Source: Dehalococcoidia bacterium (GTDB taxonomy: Bacteria; Chloroflexota; Dehalococcoidia; SM23-28-2). From it: a stretch of DNA of 49,280 nt. This document shows, piece after piece, positions 16,730 through 27,432 of this stretch. The stretch is from the NCBI GenBank assembly GCA_030615765.1, contig JAUWYP010000016.1:1-49280 (forward strand). The letters are read 5' to 3'. A program made the position numbers and the translations under genes. The notes beneath the pieces are model-generated. The model had not been told where the DNA came from and ran no database searches. It saw nothing but the letters and a program-made list of their open reading frames with translations. The stretch's first letter is position 1. The number at the start of each line of letters is the position of its first letter.

Positions 16730-17662
16730 ATGATCGAAGGGCTTTTGGGCCGCAAGCTGGGTACGCTGGAAATCTTCGACCGCGACGGCACGGTGGTGCC
16801 AGTGACGGTCATCGAGACTGGTCCCTGCACCGTCCTTCAGGTGAGGACCAAGGACCGCGATGGCTATGAGGCCGTCCAGTTGGGCTTCGGGGCGCGAAGG
16901 CATGTCAATGAGCCGATGAAGGGGCACTTCAAGGGCCTGGGCTCCTTCCGCTACCTGCGGGAGTTCCGGGTGGACGAGATCGGCCAGTGGCAGGTAGGCC
17001 AGCGAGTGGGCGCAGAGATCTTCGAGCCCGGCGACCTGGTGGACGTGAGCGGCATCTCCAAGGGTCGTGGCTTCGCTGGCGTGATGAAGCGTCACGGTTT
17101 CCATGGCGGGCCCAAGACTCACGGCCAGTCGGACCGCGGTCGCTCTCCCGGGTCGATTGGAGCCAGCGCCAGCCCGGGGCGGGTCATCAAGGGCATGAAG
17201 ATGGCCGGTCATATGGGCGCCACGAAGGTTACGGTGCGCAACCTGGAGGTGGTGGACTCCAATCCGGCTCGGGGTGTCATCATGGTCAAGGGCTCTGTAC
17301 CCGGGGCCAAGGACGGGCTTTTGCGCATTCGCCTGGCCCGCAAGCAGGCCGTGAAGCGGAGGGTGGCTGAGAGGAAGGCCGAGGAGGCGGAGCCGGAGGA
17401 GAAGAGGGCTGAAGAGCCGGTGGCCGAGGAGGCGGTGGCTGAAGAGCCGAGGGCGGAGGAGCCGCCGGCCGAGGAGCCGAGGGCGGAGGAGCCGTCGACT
17501 GAGGAGCCATCGGCTGAAGAGCCGGTGGCCGAGGAGGCGGTGGCTGAAGAGCCGAGGGCGGAGGAGCCGAGGGCTGAAGAGCCGCCGGTCGAGGAGCCGT
17601 CGACTGAGGAGCCGTCGGCTGAAGAGCCACCGACTGAGGAGACAGAGAGCGAGAAGTCGTGA
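16730..17662 (+). CDS. rplC: Ribosomal protein uL3 with ~95-residue acidic repeat tail
   Basis: Residues 1-213 are an ordinary L3 (GLLGRKLGTLEIFDRDG, GFAGVMKRHGFHGGPKTHG, GSIGASASPGRVIKGMKMAGHMG). From about residue 215 to 310 the protein continues as a low-complexity tail of pentads such as RAEEP, STEEP, SAEEP and VAEEP. L3 usually ends near 205-220 residues, so the tail is an addition. The frame runs cleanly into the GTGA overlap with rplD, so it is not a frameshift artefact. L3 lies near the peptidyl transferase centre; the tail would have to project from the ribosome. Confidence 0.96.
   Translation: MIEGLLGRKLGTLEIFDRDGTVVPVTVIETGPCTVLQVRTKDRDGYEAVQLGFGARRHVNEPMKGHFKGLGSFRYLREFRVDEIGQWQVGQRVGAEIFEPGDLVDVSGISKGRGFAGVMKRHGFHGGPKTHGQSDRGRSPGSIGASASPGRVIKGMKMAGHMGATKVTVRNLEVVDSNPARGVIMVKGSVPGAKDGLLRIRLARKQAVKRRVAERKAEEAEPEEKRAEEPVAEEAVAEEPRAEEPPAEEPRAEEPSTEEPSAEEPVAEEAVAEEPRAEEPRAEEPPVEEPSTEEPSAEEPPTEETESEKS
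17372..17650 (+). repeat. 15-bp-period coding repeat in rplC
   Basis: The DNA of the L3 tail is made of degenerate 15-bp units (GCGGAGGAGCC-like, coding xAEEP). A longer block, from GCTGAAGAGCCGGTGGCC on, appears twice (near 17406 and 17514), so the tail probably grew by local duplication. Confidence 0.75.
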
Positions 17663-18351
17663 AGCTTCCCGTATACAGCGCCAAGGGAGCCAAGTTGAAG
17701 CCCATCGCGGTGGATGACCAGGTATTCGCCATCAAGCCAAACCTGGCGGTGGTGCATCAGGCCTTTGTGGCGCAGCGGGCCAATCAGCGGGCTGGCAGCG
17801 CCAGCACCAAGACGCGGAGCGAGGTGCGAGGCAGCACCGCCAAGATTCGTGTTCAGAAGGGCACTGGCCGGGCGCGGGCAGGGCCCGCTAGTGCGCCCCA
17901 GCGTCGGGGCGGCGGTGTCGCCTTCGGGCCCAAGCCTCGCAGCTACCGGCAGGCGTTGCCCAAGCGTATGAAGCGGCTGGCCATCCGCTCGATGCTATCG
18001 GGCAAGGTGGCCGATGGCCGCCTGGTGGTGGTGAAGGAGCTGGCTCTGGAGAATCCGCGCACCAAAGACATGGTGAGCGTTCTGGCGAACCTCGGTATCG
18101 AGCGCTCGGCGCTCATCGTCACCGGAGAGCCGGACCGCAATGTGCATGTGAGCGCGCGTAACATACCGAAGACGAAGGTTCTGCCCGCCGCCTACCTGAA
18201 CGTGGTGGACATGCTGAGCCATCGCGTTCTGGTGATGACGGTGGCGGCGGTGCGTCGCTGCGAGGCCCTTTGGGGCGGCGATCGCGCCGGGCAGCGGCGA
18301 CCGAAGACCAGCGTGGCTGTCGGCGGGCAGGAGGCGAGCCAGGATGCCTAA
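17659..18351 (+). CDS. rplD: Ribosomal protein uL4
   Basis: A 230-residue L4 with the loop RGSTAKIRVQKGTGRARAG and GGGVAFGPKPRSYRQALPKRMKRLAIRSML. It starts at GTG 17659, overlapping the rplC stop by 4 bp. L4 represses the S10 operon in gammaproteobacteria; whether it does here is unknown. A Gly/Arg/Gln-rich end of about 20 residues overlaps rplW by 8 bp. Confidence 0.96.
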   Translation: MKLPVYSAKGAKLKPIAVDDQVFAIKPNLAVVHQAFVAQRANQRAGSASTKTRSEVRGSTAKIRVQKGTGRARAGPASAPQRRGGGVAFGPKPRSYRQALPKRMKRLAIRSMLSGKVADGRLVVVKELALENPRTKDMVSVLANLGIERSALIVTGEPDRNVHVSARNIPKTKVLPAAYLNVVDMLSHRVLVMTVAAVRRCEALWGGDRAGQRRPKTSVAVGGQEASQDA

Positions 18352-18640
18352 GGCCATTCATCCCTATGACGTGATTGAGCGGCCTCTGGTGACTGAGAAG
18401 GGGAGCTACCTGCTGGCCGAGAACAAGTATGCCTTTCGGGTGGTCAGAGGAGCCAACAAGACCCAGATCAAGCAGGCTGTGGAGAAGGCCTTCGACGTGC
18501 GGGTGGTGGCAGTCAATGTGATGAACGTGAGGGGCAAGCAGCGCCGCTGGGGCAGAAGGACAGTCCTCAGCCCCGCTTGGAAGAAGGCCATTGTCACCCT
18601 GGCACCAGGGGACAAGATCGAACTGTTCGAGGGTGTGTAG
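18344..18640 (+). CDS. rplW: Ribosomal protein uL23
   Basis: A 98-residue L23 ([54 protein letters not shown]). It forms part of the exit-tunnel rim where trigger factor and SRP dock. Its ATG is inside the end of rplD. Confidence 0.97.
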   Translation: MPKAIHPYDVIERPLVTEKGSYLLAENKYAFRVVRGANKTQIKQAVEKAFDVRVVAVNVMNVRGKQRRWGRRTVLSPAWKKAIVTLAPGDKIELFEGV

Positions 18641-18642
18641 AG

Positions 18643-19473
18643 ATGGGGATTAAGCAGTACAAGCCAACCTCTCCCGGCCGACGGGGAGCGACCGGCTACA
18701 CTTTCGAGGAGATAACCAAGAAGAAGCCGGAGAAGTCTCTGACGGTGCCCCTGAAGAAGAAGGCGGGCCGCAACCGTCAGGGACGGATCACCGTGCGCCA
18801 CCGAGGCGGCGGCGCCAAGCGGATGCTGCGCCTCATCGATTTCAAGCGGGACAAGTTCGGTGTGCCGGGCAAGGTAGCGGCCATCGAGTACGACCCCAAC
18901 CGCTCGGCGCGCATCGCCCTCGTCCACTACGCCGACGGGGAGAAGCGGTACATCCTCTGGCCGGTGGGCCTGAAGGTAGGCGATACGGTGGTGTCCGGCC
19001 CCGAGGCGGAAATACGGCCGGGCAACGCCCTGCCCCTGAGGAGGATACCGGCGGGCACAGCGGTGCACAACGTGGAGCTGTACTTGAAGCGGGGCGGTCA
19101 GATAGTGCGCAGTGCCGGTTCCTCCGCCCAGGTGATGGCCAAAGAGGAGCGATACGTGCTCTTGCGCCTACCGTCGGGGGAGATACGGAAGATCCTGGCG
19201 GACTGCCTGGCGACTATCGGCCAGGTGGGCAACGTTGAGCACAGCCAGATCAAGCTCGGCCGGGCAGGTCGAGCCCGTCTGATGGGGCGGCGGCCCACGG
19301 TACGGGGCTCGGCCATGAGCCCCCGCGATCACCCCCACGGTGGCGGCGAGGGCAAGGCGCCCATCGGTTTGCCCGGGCCCAAGACGCCCTGGGGCAAGCC
19401 GGCGCTGGGTTATCGCACCCGCCGGCGCAAAGGGAGCGACAAGTACATTGTGCGACGTCGCCGTGGCAGCTAG
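18643..19473 (+). CDS. rplB: Ribosomal protein uL2
   Basis: A 276-residue L2 from ATG 18643 ([14 protein letters not shown]), 2 bp after rplW. The C-terminal [21 protein letters not shown] block with the conserved His near the peptidyl transferase centre is intact. In-frame ATG 18577 lies inside rplW and is rejected. Confidence 0.97.
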   Translation: MGIKQYKPTSPGRRGATGYTFEEITKKKPEKSLTVPLKKKAGRNRQGRITVRHRGGGAKRMLRLIDFKRDKFGVPGKVAAIEYDPNRSARIALVHYADGEKRYILWPVGLKVGDTVVSGPEAEIRPGNALPLRRIPAGTAVHNVELYLKRGGQIVRSAGSSAQVMAKEERYVLLRLPSGEIRKILADCLATIGQVGNVEHSQIKLGRAGRARLMGRRPTVRGSAMSPRDHPHGGGEGKAPIGLPGPKTPWGKPALGYRTRRRKGSDKYIVRRRRGS

Positions 19474-19483
19474 GGGGTAAGCG

Positions 19484-19774
19484 TTGACCAGATCGACCAA
19501 GAAGGGGCCATTCGTGGACGCCAAGATGATGAAGAGGGTTGAGGCGGTGCAGCGGTCTGGCCAGAAGACGATCATTCGCACCTGGTCGCGGGCTTCCACC
19601 ATCATGCCTGAGATGGTGGGCCTGACCATCGCCGTCTACGACGGTCGGCGCCATGTGCCTATCTTCATCACCGAGAACATGGTCGGCCACCGCTTGGGGG
19701 AGTTCGCTCTGACGCGCACCTTCCGTGGTCACGGTGGTCGGTCGGAGAAGTTTACCAAGGTGCGCCGGCGGTAG
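19484..19774 (+). CDS. rpsS: Ribosomal protein uS19
   Basis: A 96-residue S19 starting at TTG 19484 ([16 protein letters not shown]) with [48 protein letters not shown] is 7 bp upstream. It is located in the 30S head. Confidence 0.97.
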   Translation: MTRSTKKGPFVDAKMMKRVEAVQRSGQKTIIRTWSRASTIMPEMVGLTIAVYDGRRHVPIFITENMVGHRLGEFALTRTFRGHGGRSEKFTKVRRR

Positions 19775-19783
19775 GGATGTAGT

Positions 19784-20122
19784 ATGCAGGTGAGAGCCGT
19801 GGCTAGGAACGTGGCCGTATCGCCCAAGAAGATAAGGCTCGTCCTCGAGCAGTTGCCGGGCAGGAGCACGACCGAGGTTCTGGCCCGCCTACGCCACATG
19901 CCGTCGCCTCATGCCAGGGTGGTGGCCAAGGTGGTGCGGTCGGCGGTAGCCAACGCTGAGAACAACTACCAGATAGACCCTCGTTACCTGCGGGTCATCG
20001 CGGCTTATGCCGGCGATGCGCCCACGATGAAGCGATGGCGGGCACGCCCGCGTGGTCGTGCTTCGCGCATTCTGAAGCGACGCAGCCACGTTACGGTCGT
20101 AGTAGAGGAGGTTGAAGGCTAG
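19784..20122 (+). CDS. rplV: Ribosomal protein uL22
   Basis: A 112-residue L22 ([37 protein letters not shown], and the tunnel beta-hairpin [21 protein letters not shown]). It lines the nascent-peptide exit tunnel. Confidence 0.96.
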   Translation: MQVRAVARNVAVSPKKIRLVLEQLPGRSTTEVLARLRHMPSPHARVVAKVVRSAVANAENNYQIDPRYLRVIAAYAGDAPTMKRWRARPRGRASRILKRRSHVTVVVEEVEG

Positions 20123-20123
20123 C

Positions 20124-20804
20124 ATGGGTCAGAAGGTTCACCCTCACGGTTTTCGCCTCGGCTATATCTACGGTTGGCAGAGCAGGTGGTTCGCCGAGAA
20201 GCACTATACCGCGCTCCTGCACGAGGATCTGACCATCCGGCGCACCCTCAGTGAGATGCTGGTCGACGCCGGCGTGTCCAATGTGGAGATCGACCGTAAC
20301 GCCAACCAGGTCACGGTGACCATTCACACGGCACGGCCGGGCATAGTGATCGGTCGCGGTGGCCAGCGGGTAGACGAGGTGCGCAAGGAGCTGGAAAGGC
20401 TGACCGGTCGGCGCCTGCGGGTGAACATTGTCGAGATCCGGATGCCGGAGATGGACGCTGCCCTGGTGGCGAGGGCGGTGGCGGATCAGCTGGAGCGACG
20501 GGTGTCCCATCGGCGGGCGATGAAGCAGGCAGTGGCCCGAACTATGCAGCGAGGGGTGGAGGGTATCAAGATCAGGGTGGGAGGGCGCCTGGGTGGCAGT
20601 GAGATGTCGCGGACGGACACGGAGATGGTGGGGCGAGTGCCCCTGCATACCCTGAAAGCAGACATCGACTACGGCACCGCCGAGGCCCACACCACCCTCG
20701 GTCGCATCGGTGTGAAGGTTTGGATTTATAAGGGCGATATTGCGCCCGAGGTTAAGGAAAGAGCAGAAGAGGAGGCATCCCCCTCGCCCAGCGCTGGGGA
20801 GTGA
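20124..20804 (+). CDS. rpsC: Ribosomal protein uS3
   Basis: A 226-residue S3 from ATG 20124 ([14 protein letters not shown]), one base after the rplV stop. It has the KH domain ([19 protein letters not shown]) and the conserved GCGI-related [11 protein letters not shown] block. S3 is part of the mRNA entry channel. The last 10 residues are Ser/Pro/Glu-rich. Confidence 0.97.
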   Translation: MGQKVHPHGFRLGYIYGWQSRWFAEKHYTALLHEDLTIRRTLSEMLVDAGVSNVEIDRNANQVTVTIHTARPGIVIGRGGQRVDEVRKELERLTGRRLRVNIVEIRMPEMDAALVARAVADQLERRVSHRRAMKQAVARTMQRGVEGIKIRVGGRLGGSEMSRTDTEMVGRVPLHTLKADIDYGTAEAHTTLGRIGVKVWIYKGDIAPEVKERAEEEASPSPSAGE

Positions 20805-20810
20805 GCAGCC

Positions 20811-21227
20811 ATGCTGCAGCCTAAGCGAGTGAAACATCGGAAGGTTCATCGAGGCCACCGCAGGGGCAAAGCCAGTGCCGGCAACAGCCTGACCTTCGGG
20901 GAGTTCGGCCTTCAGGCCCTGGGACACACCTGGATGACCGCTCGCCAGATCGAGGCCGCCCGTCGAGCGATCACTCACCACATCCGGCGTGGCGGCAAGG
21001 TGTGGATCTGCGTCTTCCCCGATAAGTCGGTCACTAAGAAGCCAGCGGAGACGCGGATGGGCAGCGGCAAGGGTGCCCCCGACCACTGGGTGGCAGTGGT
21101 GAGGCCGGGGAGGATGCTGTTCGAGATCGCTGGCGTGCCGGAGGATGTGGCACGAGAGGCCATGCGCTTAGCCTCTCACAAGCTGCCTATCTCCACCCGG
21201 GTGGTGGCTCGCGAGGCGGCGGTTTAG
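20811..21227 (+). CDS. rplP: Ribosomal protein uL16
   Basis: A 138-residue L16 ([78 protein letters not shown]). It organises the A-site region of the 50S subunit. Confidence 0.97.
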   Translation: MLQPKRVKHRKVHRGHRRGKASAGNSLTFGEFGLQALGHTWMTARQIEAARRAITHHIRRGGKVWICVFPDKSVTKKPAETRMGSGKGAPDHWVAVVRPGRMLFEIAGVPEDVAREAMRLASHKLPISTRVVAREAAV

Positions 21228-21236
21228 GGATTAGCG

Positions 21237-21467
21237 GTGACAAGGGTTAACCGAAAGGCAGACGAGATTCGTCACCTCTCCGATGGCGACCTGGCCAAGG
21301 AGCTGGAGGGGGCGCATCGGCGTCTGTTCTCGCTGCGCCTGCGCTGGATGACTCGGCAGGAGTCTAACTACCGGCTGATCAAGCAGGTGAAGCGGCGGAT
21401 AGCTCGGCTGAAGACGATCGAGACGGAGCGGCAGTTGGCGGCCGGGGCGGCCGCTGAGAAGGAGTAG
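21237..21467 (+). CDS. rpmC: Ribosomal protein uL29
   Basis: A 76-residue L29 starting at GTG 21237, with the helical-hairpin motifs [20 protein letters not shown] and [15 protein letters not shown]. It is near the exit tunnel. One base separates it from rpsQ. Confidence 0.93.
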   Translation: MTRVNRKADEIRHLSDGDLAKELEGAHRRLFSLRLRWMTRQESNYRLIKQVKRRIARLKTIETERQLAAGAAAEKE

Positions 21468-21468
21468 G

Positions 21469-22071
21469 ATGGCAGAAGTCCGCTACGGTGGCCGGAAGAC
21501 GCGTGTGGGGGTGGTCGTCAAAGACAGGATGTCGAAGACGGTAGTAGTGGCAGTGGAGGCCTTCAAGCACCACCGTTTGTACAAGAAGCTCATCCGGCGG
21601 GCGAAGCGCTACAAGGCCCACGATGAGGAGAACGCCTGCCAGGTGGGCGATAAGGTGCTCATCGTGGAGACGCGGCCTCTATCGCGGGACAAGCGCTGGC
21701 GGGTGGCCGAGATCCTGGTCACCGCTGCTCTGCCCGAGGAAGAGAAGGCCATCATCGAGGAGGAAGAGGCTGCGGAGCTGAGGGAGCTGGAGGAGGCAAC
21801 GGCTGCTGAAGCCCCGCCGGCGGCAGAGGAAGAGGAGCCGGTGGCAGAGGAGAAGGTGCCGGAGGCCGTAGAGGAAGAGCAGCCGGCGGCACAGGAAGAG
21901 GCGCCGGAGGCGGTAGAGGAAGAGCAGCCGGTGGCAGAGGAGAAGGCGCCGGAGGCCATAGAGGAAGAGGAGCCGGCGACAGAGGAGGAGGCGCCGGAGG
22001 CGGTAGAGGAAGAGAAATCGCAGGCTGAGGAAGGGGAGCAGCCTGAAGAGGAAGAAACGAAGGAATCATGA
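21469..22071 (+). CDS. rpsQ: Ribosomal protein uS17 with ~110-residue acidic tail
   Basis: Residues 1-88 are a normal S17 ([59 protein letters not shown]). From about 89 to 200 the protein is a Glu/Ala/Pro tail with a period of about 15 residues ([15 protein letters not shown] and variants). S17 is normally 80-100 residues, so the tail more than doubles it. The frame continues to an ATGA overlap with rplN, so the tail is translated. It is similar in character to the L3 tail but with a different repeat unit. Confidence 0.96.
   Translation: MAEVRYGGRKTRVGVVVKDRMSKTVVVAVEAFKHHRLYKKLIRRAKRYKAHDEENACQVGDKVLIVETRPLSRDKRWRVAEILVTAALPEEEKAIIEEEEAAELRELEEATAAEAPPAAEEEEPVAEEKVPEAVEEEQPAAQEEAPEAVEEEQPVAEEKAPEAIEEEEPATEEEAPEAVEEEKSQAEEGEQPEEEETKES
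21733..22060 (+). repeat. 45-bp-period coding repeat in rpsQ
   Basis: The tail DNA consists of degenerate 45-bp units of the form (GAGGCGCCGGAGGCGGTAGA...GAAGAGCAGCCG), about four copies between 21840 and 22020, consistent with unequal recombination or slippage. Confidence 0.7.
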
Positions 22072-22436
22072 TCCAGTCGTCTACGCGTCTGAAGGTGGCC
22101 GACAACACTGGCGCCCGCCAGATCATGTGCATTCGGGTGCTGGGTGGTTCACGCCGTCGCTATGCCCGCGTGGGCGACGTTTTTGTGGGTACGATCAAGC
22201 AGGCTGTTCCCGGCTCTTCAGTGAAGAAGGGCGAGGTGGTCAGGGCGGTGGTGGTGCGGGTGGCTAAGGGCTACGGCCGCCCCGATGGCAGCCACATCCG
22301 GTTCGATGAAAACGCGGCTGTCATCCTGGCCGATAACCTCAATCCGAGGGGCACGCGCATCTTCGGGCCGGTGGCTCGCGAGCTGCGGGAGAAGAACTTC
22401 ATGAAGATCGTGTCCTTGGCGCCGGAAGTGGTGTAG
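22068..22436 (+). CDS. rplN: Ribosomal protein uL14
   Basis: A 122-residue L14, the standard length ([79 protein letters not shown]). It begins in a 4-bp overlap with rpsQ. Confidence 0.98.
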   Translation: MIQSSTRLKVADNTGARQIMCIRVLGGSRRRYARVGDVFVGTIKQAVPGSSVKKGEVVRAVVVRVAKGYGRPDGSHIRFDENAAVILADNLNPRGTRIFGPVARELREKNFMKIVSLAPEVV

Positions 22437-22438
22437 GC

Positions 22439-22750
22439 ATGGCCAAGATCAGGCGCGAAGACACAGTGCTGGTCATTAAGGGTAAGGAGAGGGGTAAGAC
22501 GGGCGTGGTCCGTCAGGTGATACCTCGCCAGAGGCGGGTCATTATCACCGGTGTGAACATAGTGAAGCGTCACATGCGACCGCGCGCCGACCGCCCGGGA
22601 GGGATCATTGAGAGGGAGGCGCCCATCCACGTGTCTAACGTGATGGTCATCTGCAAGAGCTGCAACAAGACAACGCGGGTGGGCTTGCGCATTCGTGAGG
22701 GCGGCGGCAAGGTGCGCTTTTGCCGGCATTGCGACCAGCCTCTGGACTAG
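22439..22750 (+). CDS. rplX: Ribosomal protein uL24 with CxxC pairs
   Basis: A 103-residue L24 with the KOW motif ([23 protein letters not shown]) and [31 protein letters not shown]. Two Cys pairs (CKSC and CRHC) suggest a bound zinc. It initiates 50S assembly. Confidence 0.96.
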   Translation: MAKIRREDTVLVIKGKERGKTGVVRQVIPRQRRVIITGVNIVKRHMRPRADRPGGIIEREAPIHVSNVMVICKSCNKTTRVGLRIREGGGKVRFCRHCDQPLD

Positions 22751-22761
22751 GAGTAATAGTG

Positions 22762-23307
22762 ATGGCGCCCAGGCTCAAAGAGCGATACCGAGAGGAAGTG
22801 ATACCGGCCCTCGTGAAGGAGTTCGGCTACGAGAACGTAATGCAGGCACCCCGTTTGGAGAAGATCGTGATGAACGTGGGGATGGGAGAGGCCATCCAGA
22901 ACGCGAAGGCGCTGGACTCGGCGGCTGAGGACGTGAGCACCATCACCGGCCAGAGGCCGGTGATCACCCGCGCCAAGAAGTCCATCGCTGCCTTTAAGGT
23001 GCGCAAGGGGATGTCTATCGGTATTAGCGTGACGGTGCGGGGTGACCGCATGTACGAGCTGTTCGACCGTATGGTGAACGCCGCCCTGCCCCGCATTCGC
23101 GACTTTCAGGGGGTTTCACCCTACTCCTTCGATGGCCGCGGCAACTACAGCCTGGGCATCAAGGAGCAGTTGATCTTTCCAGAGGTGGACTACGATAAGA
23201 TCGACCGCATTCGCGGCTTTCAGATGACGGTGGTGACCACCGCCAGGAGCGATGAGGAGGGCAAGCGGCTACTGGAGCTGTTGGGCATGCCCTTCGCCCG
23301 TAGCTGA
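22762..23307 (+). CDS. rplE: Ribosomal protein uL5
   Basis: A 181-residue L5 from ATG 22762 ([24 protein letters not shown]). A GTG at 22759 is directly adjacent and could also be used. The blocks [42 protein letters not shown] and [16 protein letters not shown] fit L5, which binds 5S rRNA. Confidence 0.97.
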   Translation: MAPRLKERYREEVIPALVKEFGYENVMQAPRLEKIVMNVGMGEAIQNAKALDSAAEDVSTITGQRPVITRAKKSIAAFKVRKGMSIGISVTVRGDRMYELFDRMVNAALPRIRDFQGVSPYSFDGRGNYSLGIKEQLIFPEVDYDKIDRIRGFQMTVVTTARSDEEGKRLLELLGMPFARS

Positions 23308-23325
23308 GCCTGCTTGGCGGCAGGC
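23308..23325. repeat. GCCTGC/GCAGGC hairpin between rplE and rpsN
   Basis: GCCTGC (23308-23313) and GCAGGC (23320-23325) form a short stem, continuing AGG. The same core occurs at 32485-32504 and 45119-45138, and partially at 10223-10240. Confidence 0.5.
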
Positions 23326-23342
23326 AGGGCAAGGAGGGAGCG

Positions 23343-23531
23343 TTGACCCGTAAGGCCCTTTATATCAAGGCCTTCGATAAGGAACCGAAATACAAGGTGC
23401 GGCGGATTAATCGCTGCAGGCTGTGCGGGCGGCCGCGGGCCTATATGCGCCGGTTTGCCCTCTGCCGTATCTGCTTCCGTGAGCTGGCGCTAGAGGGTAA
23501 ATTGCCCGGGGTCAAGAAATCGAGCTGGTAG
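23343..23531 (+). CDS. rpsN: Ribosomal protein uS14, type Z (zinc)
   Basis: A 62-residue short S14 with two CxxC pairs (CRLCGRPR and CRICFREL), the zinc-binding type. It starts at TTG 23343 behind AAGGAGGGAG. Zinc-type S14 is common in thermophiles and Gram-positives. Confidence 0.97.
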   Translation: MTRKALYIKAFDKEPKYKVRRINRCRLCGRPRAYMRRFALCRICFRELALEGKLPGVKKSSW

Positions 23532-23543
23532 GGAGCGATAGAC

Positions 23544-23939
23544 ATGGTGACCGACCCCATTGCCGATTTGCTGACGCGCATTCGCAATGCGCTGGTGGCT
23601 GGGCACGAGGTTGTTCAGGTACCATCCTCCAAGATGAAGATCGCTATCGCTGATGTGCTCAAGAAGGAGGGCTTCATCAGCGACTTCGAGGTAGTGCCTG
23701 AGGGTGTCAAGAGGAGCATCCGCATCGGCCTGGCTTACGGTGGCAAGAAGGAGCCCATTATCAGCGGTTTGCGGCGGGTAAGCAAGCCCGGCCTGAGGGT
23801 GTATGTGCAGAAGCGGGAGATCCCGCGCGTCTACGGCGGCCTGGGCATCGCCATCCTCTCCACGCCTCAGGGGATAATGACTGGGCAGGAGGCCTGGCGC
23901 CGGAAGGTGGGTGGCGAGGTCCTCTGCTACGTGTGGTAG
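23544..23939 (+). CDS. rpsH: Ribosomal protein uS8
   Basis: A 131-residue S8 ([20 protein letters not shown], the [14 protein letters not shown] block, and [33 protein letters not shown]). It binds helix 21 of 16S rRNA and in E. coli represses the spc operon. Confidence 0.98.
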   Translation: MVTDPIADLLTRIRNALVAGHEVVQVPSSKMKIAIADVLKKEGFISDFEVVPEGVKRSIRIGLAYGGKKEPIISGLRRVSKPGLRVYVQKREIPRVYGGLGIAILSTPQGIMTGQEAWRRKVGGEVLCYVW

Positions 23940-23952
23940 GGAAGAGAAGGTA

Positions 23953-24501
23953 ATGTCTCGCGTAGGCCGACAGCCGATAGTCGTTCCCTCGGGGGTGAAG
24001 GTGAACATCGAGGGTGACCGAGTGACCGTAACTGGCCCCAAGGGGGAGCTCAGCCGCCAGTTTCACCCTGACATTAGCATTCGTCTGGACGATGGGCAGC
24101 TCTTGGTCGGCCGATCCAGCGACCGGCCCCAGCATCGCTCGCTGCACGGCCTGACTCGCAGTTTGCTGGCGAACATGGTCACCGGCGTGACCGAAGGGTT
24201 CGCCAAGATGCTGGAACTGCACGGGGTGGGCTATCGAGCCCGGATGGAGGGGCAGAAGCTGGTGCTTCAGGTGGGCTACTCGCAGCCGGTGGAGATAACG
24301 CCGCTGCCGGGGATCACCCTGACGGTGGAGGGCACGAGTCGGGTGAGGGTTCAGGGCATAAGCAGGGAGCTGGTGGGCCAGGCGGCGGCCGATATTCGTG
24401 CTGTGCGCCCGCCGGACCCGTACAAGGGCAAGGGCATCCGCTATCAAGACGAGAGGGTCCGCCGCAAGGCCGGCAAGGCGGGCAAGGCGATTAAGCACTA
24501 G
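23953..24501 (+). CDS. rplF: Ribosomal protein uL6
   Basis: A 182-residue L6 from ATG 23953 ([32 protein letters not shown]) with the C-terminal [27 protein letters not shown]. An in-frame ATG at 23911 inside rpsH is rejected. Confidence 0.97.
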   Translation: MSRVGRQPIVVPSGVKVNIEGDRVTVTGPKGELSRQFHPDISIRLDDGQLLVGRSSDRPQHRSLHGLTRSLLANMVTGVTEGFAKMLELHGVGYRARMEGQKLVLQVGYSQPVEITPLPGITLTVEGTSRVRVQGISRELVGQAAADIRAVRPPDPYKGKGIRYQDERVRRKAGKAGKAIKH

Positions 24502-24503
24502 TC

Positions 24504-24872
24504 ATGAAGGCAAAGAAGACAGCGCGAGCAGCCCGTGTGCGGCGCCATCGGCGCGTGCGCCGGAAGGTAGTGGGCACCGCCGAGAGGCCGCGATTGTGTG
24601 TCTTTCGCAGCCTCAATCACATTTATGCCCAGGTGATCGATGATGAGGGCGGCCACACGCTGGTAGCAGCCTGCGACCTGGAGGCGGACATCCGTAAGCA
24701 GGGCAACGGCAAGCGCAAGGCAGAGGTAGCCAGCCTTGTGGGCCAGCGATTGGCTGAGCGTGCTCTAGAGAAGGGGATCGGGACGGCGGTGTTCGACCGC
24801 GGCGGCTACAAGTTTCACGGTCGGGTCAAGGCCCTGGCTAATGCCGCTCGCCAGGGCGGGCTCGTGTTCTAG
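24504..24872 (+). CDS. rplR: Ribosomal protein uL18
   Basis: A 122-residue L18 ([68 protein letters not shown]). It binds 5S rRNA together with L5. Confidence 0.97.
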   Translation: MKAKKTARAARVRRHRRVRRKVVGTAERPRLCVFRSLNHIYAQVIDDEGGHTLVAACDLEADIRKQGNGKRKAEVASLVGQRLAERALEKGIGTAVFDRGGYKFHGRVKALANAARQGGLVF

Positions 24873-24885
24873 GGATGGGGGAGAG

Positions 24886-25410
24886 ATGTCCAATCCCAGG
24901 AAGTATATAGCCACTGCCCAGAAGATCGACCCTCTGGAGCTGGAGCTGGCGGAGAAGGTGGTGTTCATTAACCGAGTGGCCAAGGTGGTCAAGGGTGGCC
25001 GCCGCTTCCACTTCACCGCTGTCGTGGTGGTGGGCGACAATCAGGGCCACGTGGGAGCGGCGATAGGCAAGGCCAAGGAGGTGCCGGAAGCCATTCGGAA
25101 GGCTACCACCGCAGCCCGCAAGAACCTGATAAGGGTTCCCATCAAGGGGACGACCATTCCCCATGAGATGCTGGTCCGCTTTGGCGCTGCCAAGGTGCTC
25201 ATCAAGCCGGCGCCGCCGGGCAGTGGCATCATCGCTGGCGGGGGGGTGCGAGCGGTCTTGCAGATGGCGGGCATTAAGGACGTGGTGGCTAAGTGTCTGG
25301 GCAGCACCAACGCGGTCAACGTGGTCAAGGCCACCATGCTCGGTCTTTCGCAGATGAGGGATGTCGAGGCGGCGGTGGCGAAACGTCGTGGCCTGGCTGC
25401 TAAGGTGTAG
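24886..25410 (+). CDS. rpsE: Ribosomal protein uS5
   Basis: A 174-residue S5 from ATG 24886 ([50 protein letters not shown]) with the [31 protein letters not shown] block. It affects decoding accuracy. An upstream in-frame ATG at 24841 lies in rplR. Confidence 0.97.
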   Translation: MSNPRKYIATAQKIDPLELELAEKVVFINRVAKVVKGGRRFHFTAVVVVGDNQGHVGAAIGKAKEVPEAIRKATTAARKNLIRVPIKGTTIPHEMLVRFGAAKVLIKPAPPGSGIIAGGGVRAVLQMAGIKDVVAKCLGSTNAVNVVKATMLGLSQMRDVEAAVAKRRGLAAKV

Positions 25411-25416
25411 GGAGCG

Positions 25417-25602
25417 ATGGTCAAGCTGAGGGTCACCTGGAGGAAGAGCGCCATCGGCTACGCGCCAAACCAGCGGCGGACAATCCGCGCGCTGGGGCTG
25501 CGGCGCTTGGGCCAGGTGGTGGAACATAGCGATTCGCCAGCTATGCGTGGTATGATACAAACGGTGCGTCATCTGGTGGAGGTGGAGGAGGTGGGCGAAT
25601 AG
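25417..25602 (+). CDS. rpmD: Ribosomal protein uL30
   Basis: A 61-residue L30 ([52 protein letters not shown]). L30 is missing from some bacterial lineages, but present here. Confidence 0.95.
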   Translation: MVKLRVTWRKSAIGYAPNQRRTIRALGLRRLGQVVEHSDSPAMRGMIQTVRHLVEVEEVGE

Positions 25603-25604
25603 GG

Positions 25605-26075
25605 ATGGAAGCCCACGAGCTAAGGCCTCCTAAGGGTGCTCGCCACAAGCGAAAGCGAGTCGGCCGCGGCGACGGCAGCGGGCACGGTACGTATTCGGGG
25701 CGCGGATCGAAGGGTCAGAAGTCGCGTTCCGGCGCCGGGATCCGCCTGGGCTTTGAGGGTGGCCAGACGCCCCTCATCAAGCGTTTGCCTCGGCGGCGGG
25801 GCTTCACCAACATCTTCCGGGTGGAGTATGTGTCTGTGAACGTGAAGCAGCTGGAGCGCTTCGAGGCGGGTACAGAGGTAACGCCCCAACTGCTGCGCGA
25901 GGTGGGAATCATCAAGACTTTGAGGCAGCCGGTGAAGGTTCTGGGCGACGGCGAGATAACCAAGGCCCTGACGGTACGGGCCCACAGGTTCTCGGCGGTG
26001 GCCAAGGGGAAGATCGAGGCGGCCGGAGGAAGCGTCGAGGAGGTAGCTCATGGCACGAGCGCCCACCGTCGCTAG
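25605..26075 (+). CDS. rplO: Ribosomal protein uL15
   Basis: A 156-residue L15 ([58 protein letters not shown]). Its last 26 bp overlap the start of secY, coupling the two. Confidence 0.97.
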   Translation: MEAHELRPPKGARHKRKRVGRGDGSGHGTYSGRGSKGQKSRSGAGIRLGFEGGQTPLIKRLPRRRGFTNIFRVEYVSVNVKQLERFEAGTEVTPQLLREVGIIKTLRQPVKVLGDGEITKALTVRAHRFSAVAKGKIEAAGGSVEEVAHGTSAHRR

Positions 26076-27414
26076 GCCACGGCTTCTCCAGGCTGTGATC
26101 GACGCCTTCCAGCAGGCGGACGTTCGCCGGAAGATCGTATTCACTCTGTCGTTGCTGGTGGTGTTCCGCTTTGTGGCCAACCTGCCGCTTCCAGGCGTTG
26201 ACACCGCTGCCTTGGCGGACATTTTCGAGGGGAATGCCATCCTAGGCTTTCTCAACATCTTCAGCGGGGGTGCCCTGCGGATGATGAGTGTCGCCGCCCT
26301 GGGCGTTTACCCCTACGTGACGTCCTCGATCATCATGCAGTTGCTCGTTCCCATAGTGCCCCAGCTTCAGGCTTTGACGAAGGAGGGGGAGCAGGGCCGG
26401 CGCCAGATCCAGATCTACACTCACTATCTGACACTACCCATGTGCATTGTCCAGGGCTACGGACAGCTCTTTCTTATCGACAACTTGGGGGGTTTTGGGG
26501 CAGGGACAAGGATCGGCCTTACCGGCGATGCTTTGCTGCCCACCCTTTCCATGATTACCACCATGACCGCCGGCACCATGTTCCTGGTGTGGATGGGCGA
26601 GTTGATCAGCGAGAAGGGTATCGGCAATGGGATATCGGTGCTCATCTTCGCGGGCATCGTCGCCAGCATACCGCGGATGATCTGGACCGAGGTCTACACC
26701 TCGACCGCCATGACGGGCGTTGTGATGCTGGTTGTGTTCATCGTCATGATCCTGGGCATCATCGTATTCTTCCAGGAAGCTCAGAGGCGCATCCCGGTTC
26801 AGTACTCCCGCAGCCTGTTCCGGGGCGGGCGGATGTATCGCCAGTCGGGTCAGACCCACATCCCCCTGCGGGTGAACTCGGCAGGGATGATCCCTCTGAT
26901 CTTCGCCTTCTCCATCGTCATCTTTCCGGCTTACGTCGCCAGCATGTTGAAGGAGGGCCAGACCGGCTTGATAGCCGATGTGGCGGGCAAGATTCAGGGT
27001 GTGTTCGACCCCTCAAACTGGGGCTACTGGATCTTTCTGTTCTTTCTGGTGGTGACCTTTGCGTTCTTTTATACGATGGTTATCTTCCAGCAGCAGAACC
27101 TGGCGGAGAACCTGCAGCGGCAGGGGGGGTTCATTCCCGGAATCCGGCCGGGGCGCCCCACGGCGGAGTACATTACGCGGGTGCTCATTCGCATCACCTG
27201 GGCTGGTGCTCTCTTCCTTGGCTTTGTTGCGGTGATACCCTTCGTTGCCTCGGCCCTTACGGGGGAGCAAGCCCTCAGTCTAGGCCGCGGAGGGGGATTA
27301 TCCCTGGGCATCACCAGCGCCGGGTTGATCATCGTGGTCGGTGTGGTGCTGGACACCATGCGCCAGTTGGAGGCCCAGTTGCTGATGCGGCAGTATGAGG
27401 GCTTCATCCGCTAG
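26050..27414 (+). CDS. secY: Protein translocase subunit SecY
   Basis: A 454-residue inner-membrane channel protein with about ten membrane segments. The plug/TM2 region ([37 protein letters not shown] type), the [10 protein letters not shown] block and the C-terminal cytosolic [12 protein letters not shown] end are typical. With SecE and SecG it forms the translocon. The ATG is inside rplO. Confidence 0.98.
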   Translation: MARAPTVARPRLLQAVIDAFQQADVRRKIVFTLSLLVVFRFVANLPLPGVDTAALADIFEGNAILGFLNIFSGGALRMMSVAALGVYPYVTSSIIMQLLVPIVPQLQALTKEGEQGRRQIQIYTHYLTLPMCIVQGYGQLFLIDNLGGFGAGTRIGLTGDALLPTLSMITTMTAGTMFLVWMGELISEKGIGNGISVLIFAGIVASIPRMIWTEVYTSTAMTGVVMLVVFIVMILGIIVFFQEAQRRIPVQYSRSLFRGGRMYRQSGQTHIPLRVNSAGMIPLIFAFSIVIFPAYVASMLKEGQTGLIADVAGKIQGVFDPSNWGYWIFLFFLVVTFAFFYTMVIFQQQNLAENLQRQGGFIPGIRPGRPTAEYITRVLIRITWAGALFLGFVAVIPFVASALTGEQALSLGRGGGLSLGITSAGLIIVVGVVLDTMRQLEAQLLMRQYEGFIR

Positions 27415-27432
27415 GGGGGTAGACGAGGGCCC

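Noticed and set aside
17372-22060. Frameshift explanation for the long tails of L3 and S17
   Set aside because: The frames run without interruption into the tight overlaps with the next genes (GTGA and ATGA), so the tails are part of the coding sequence.
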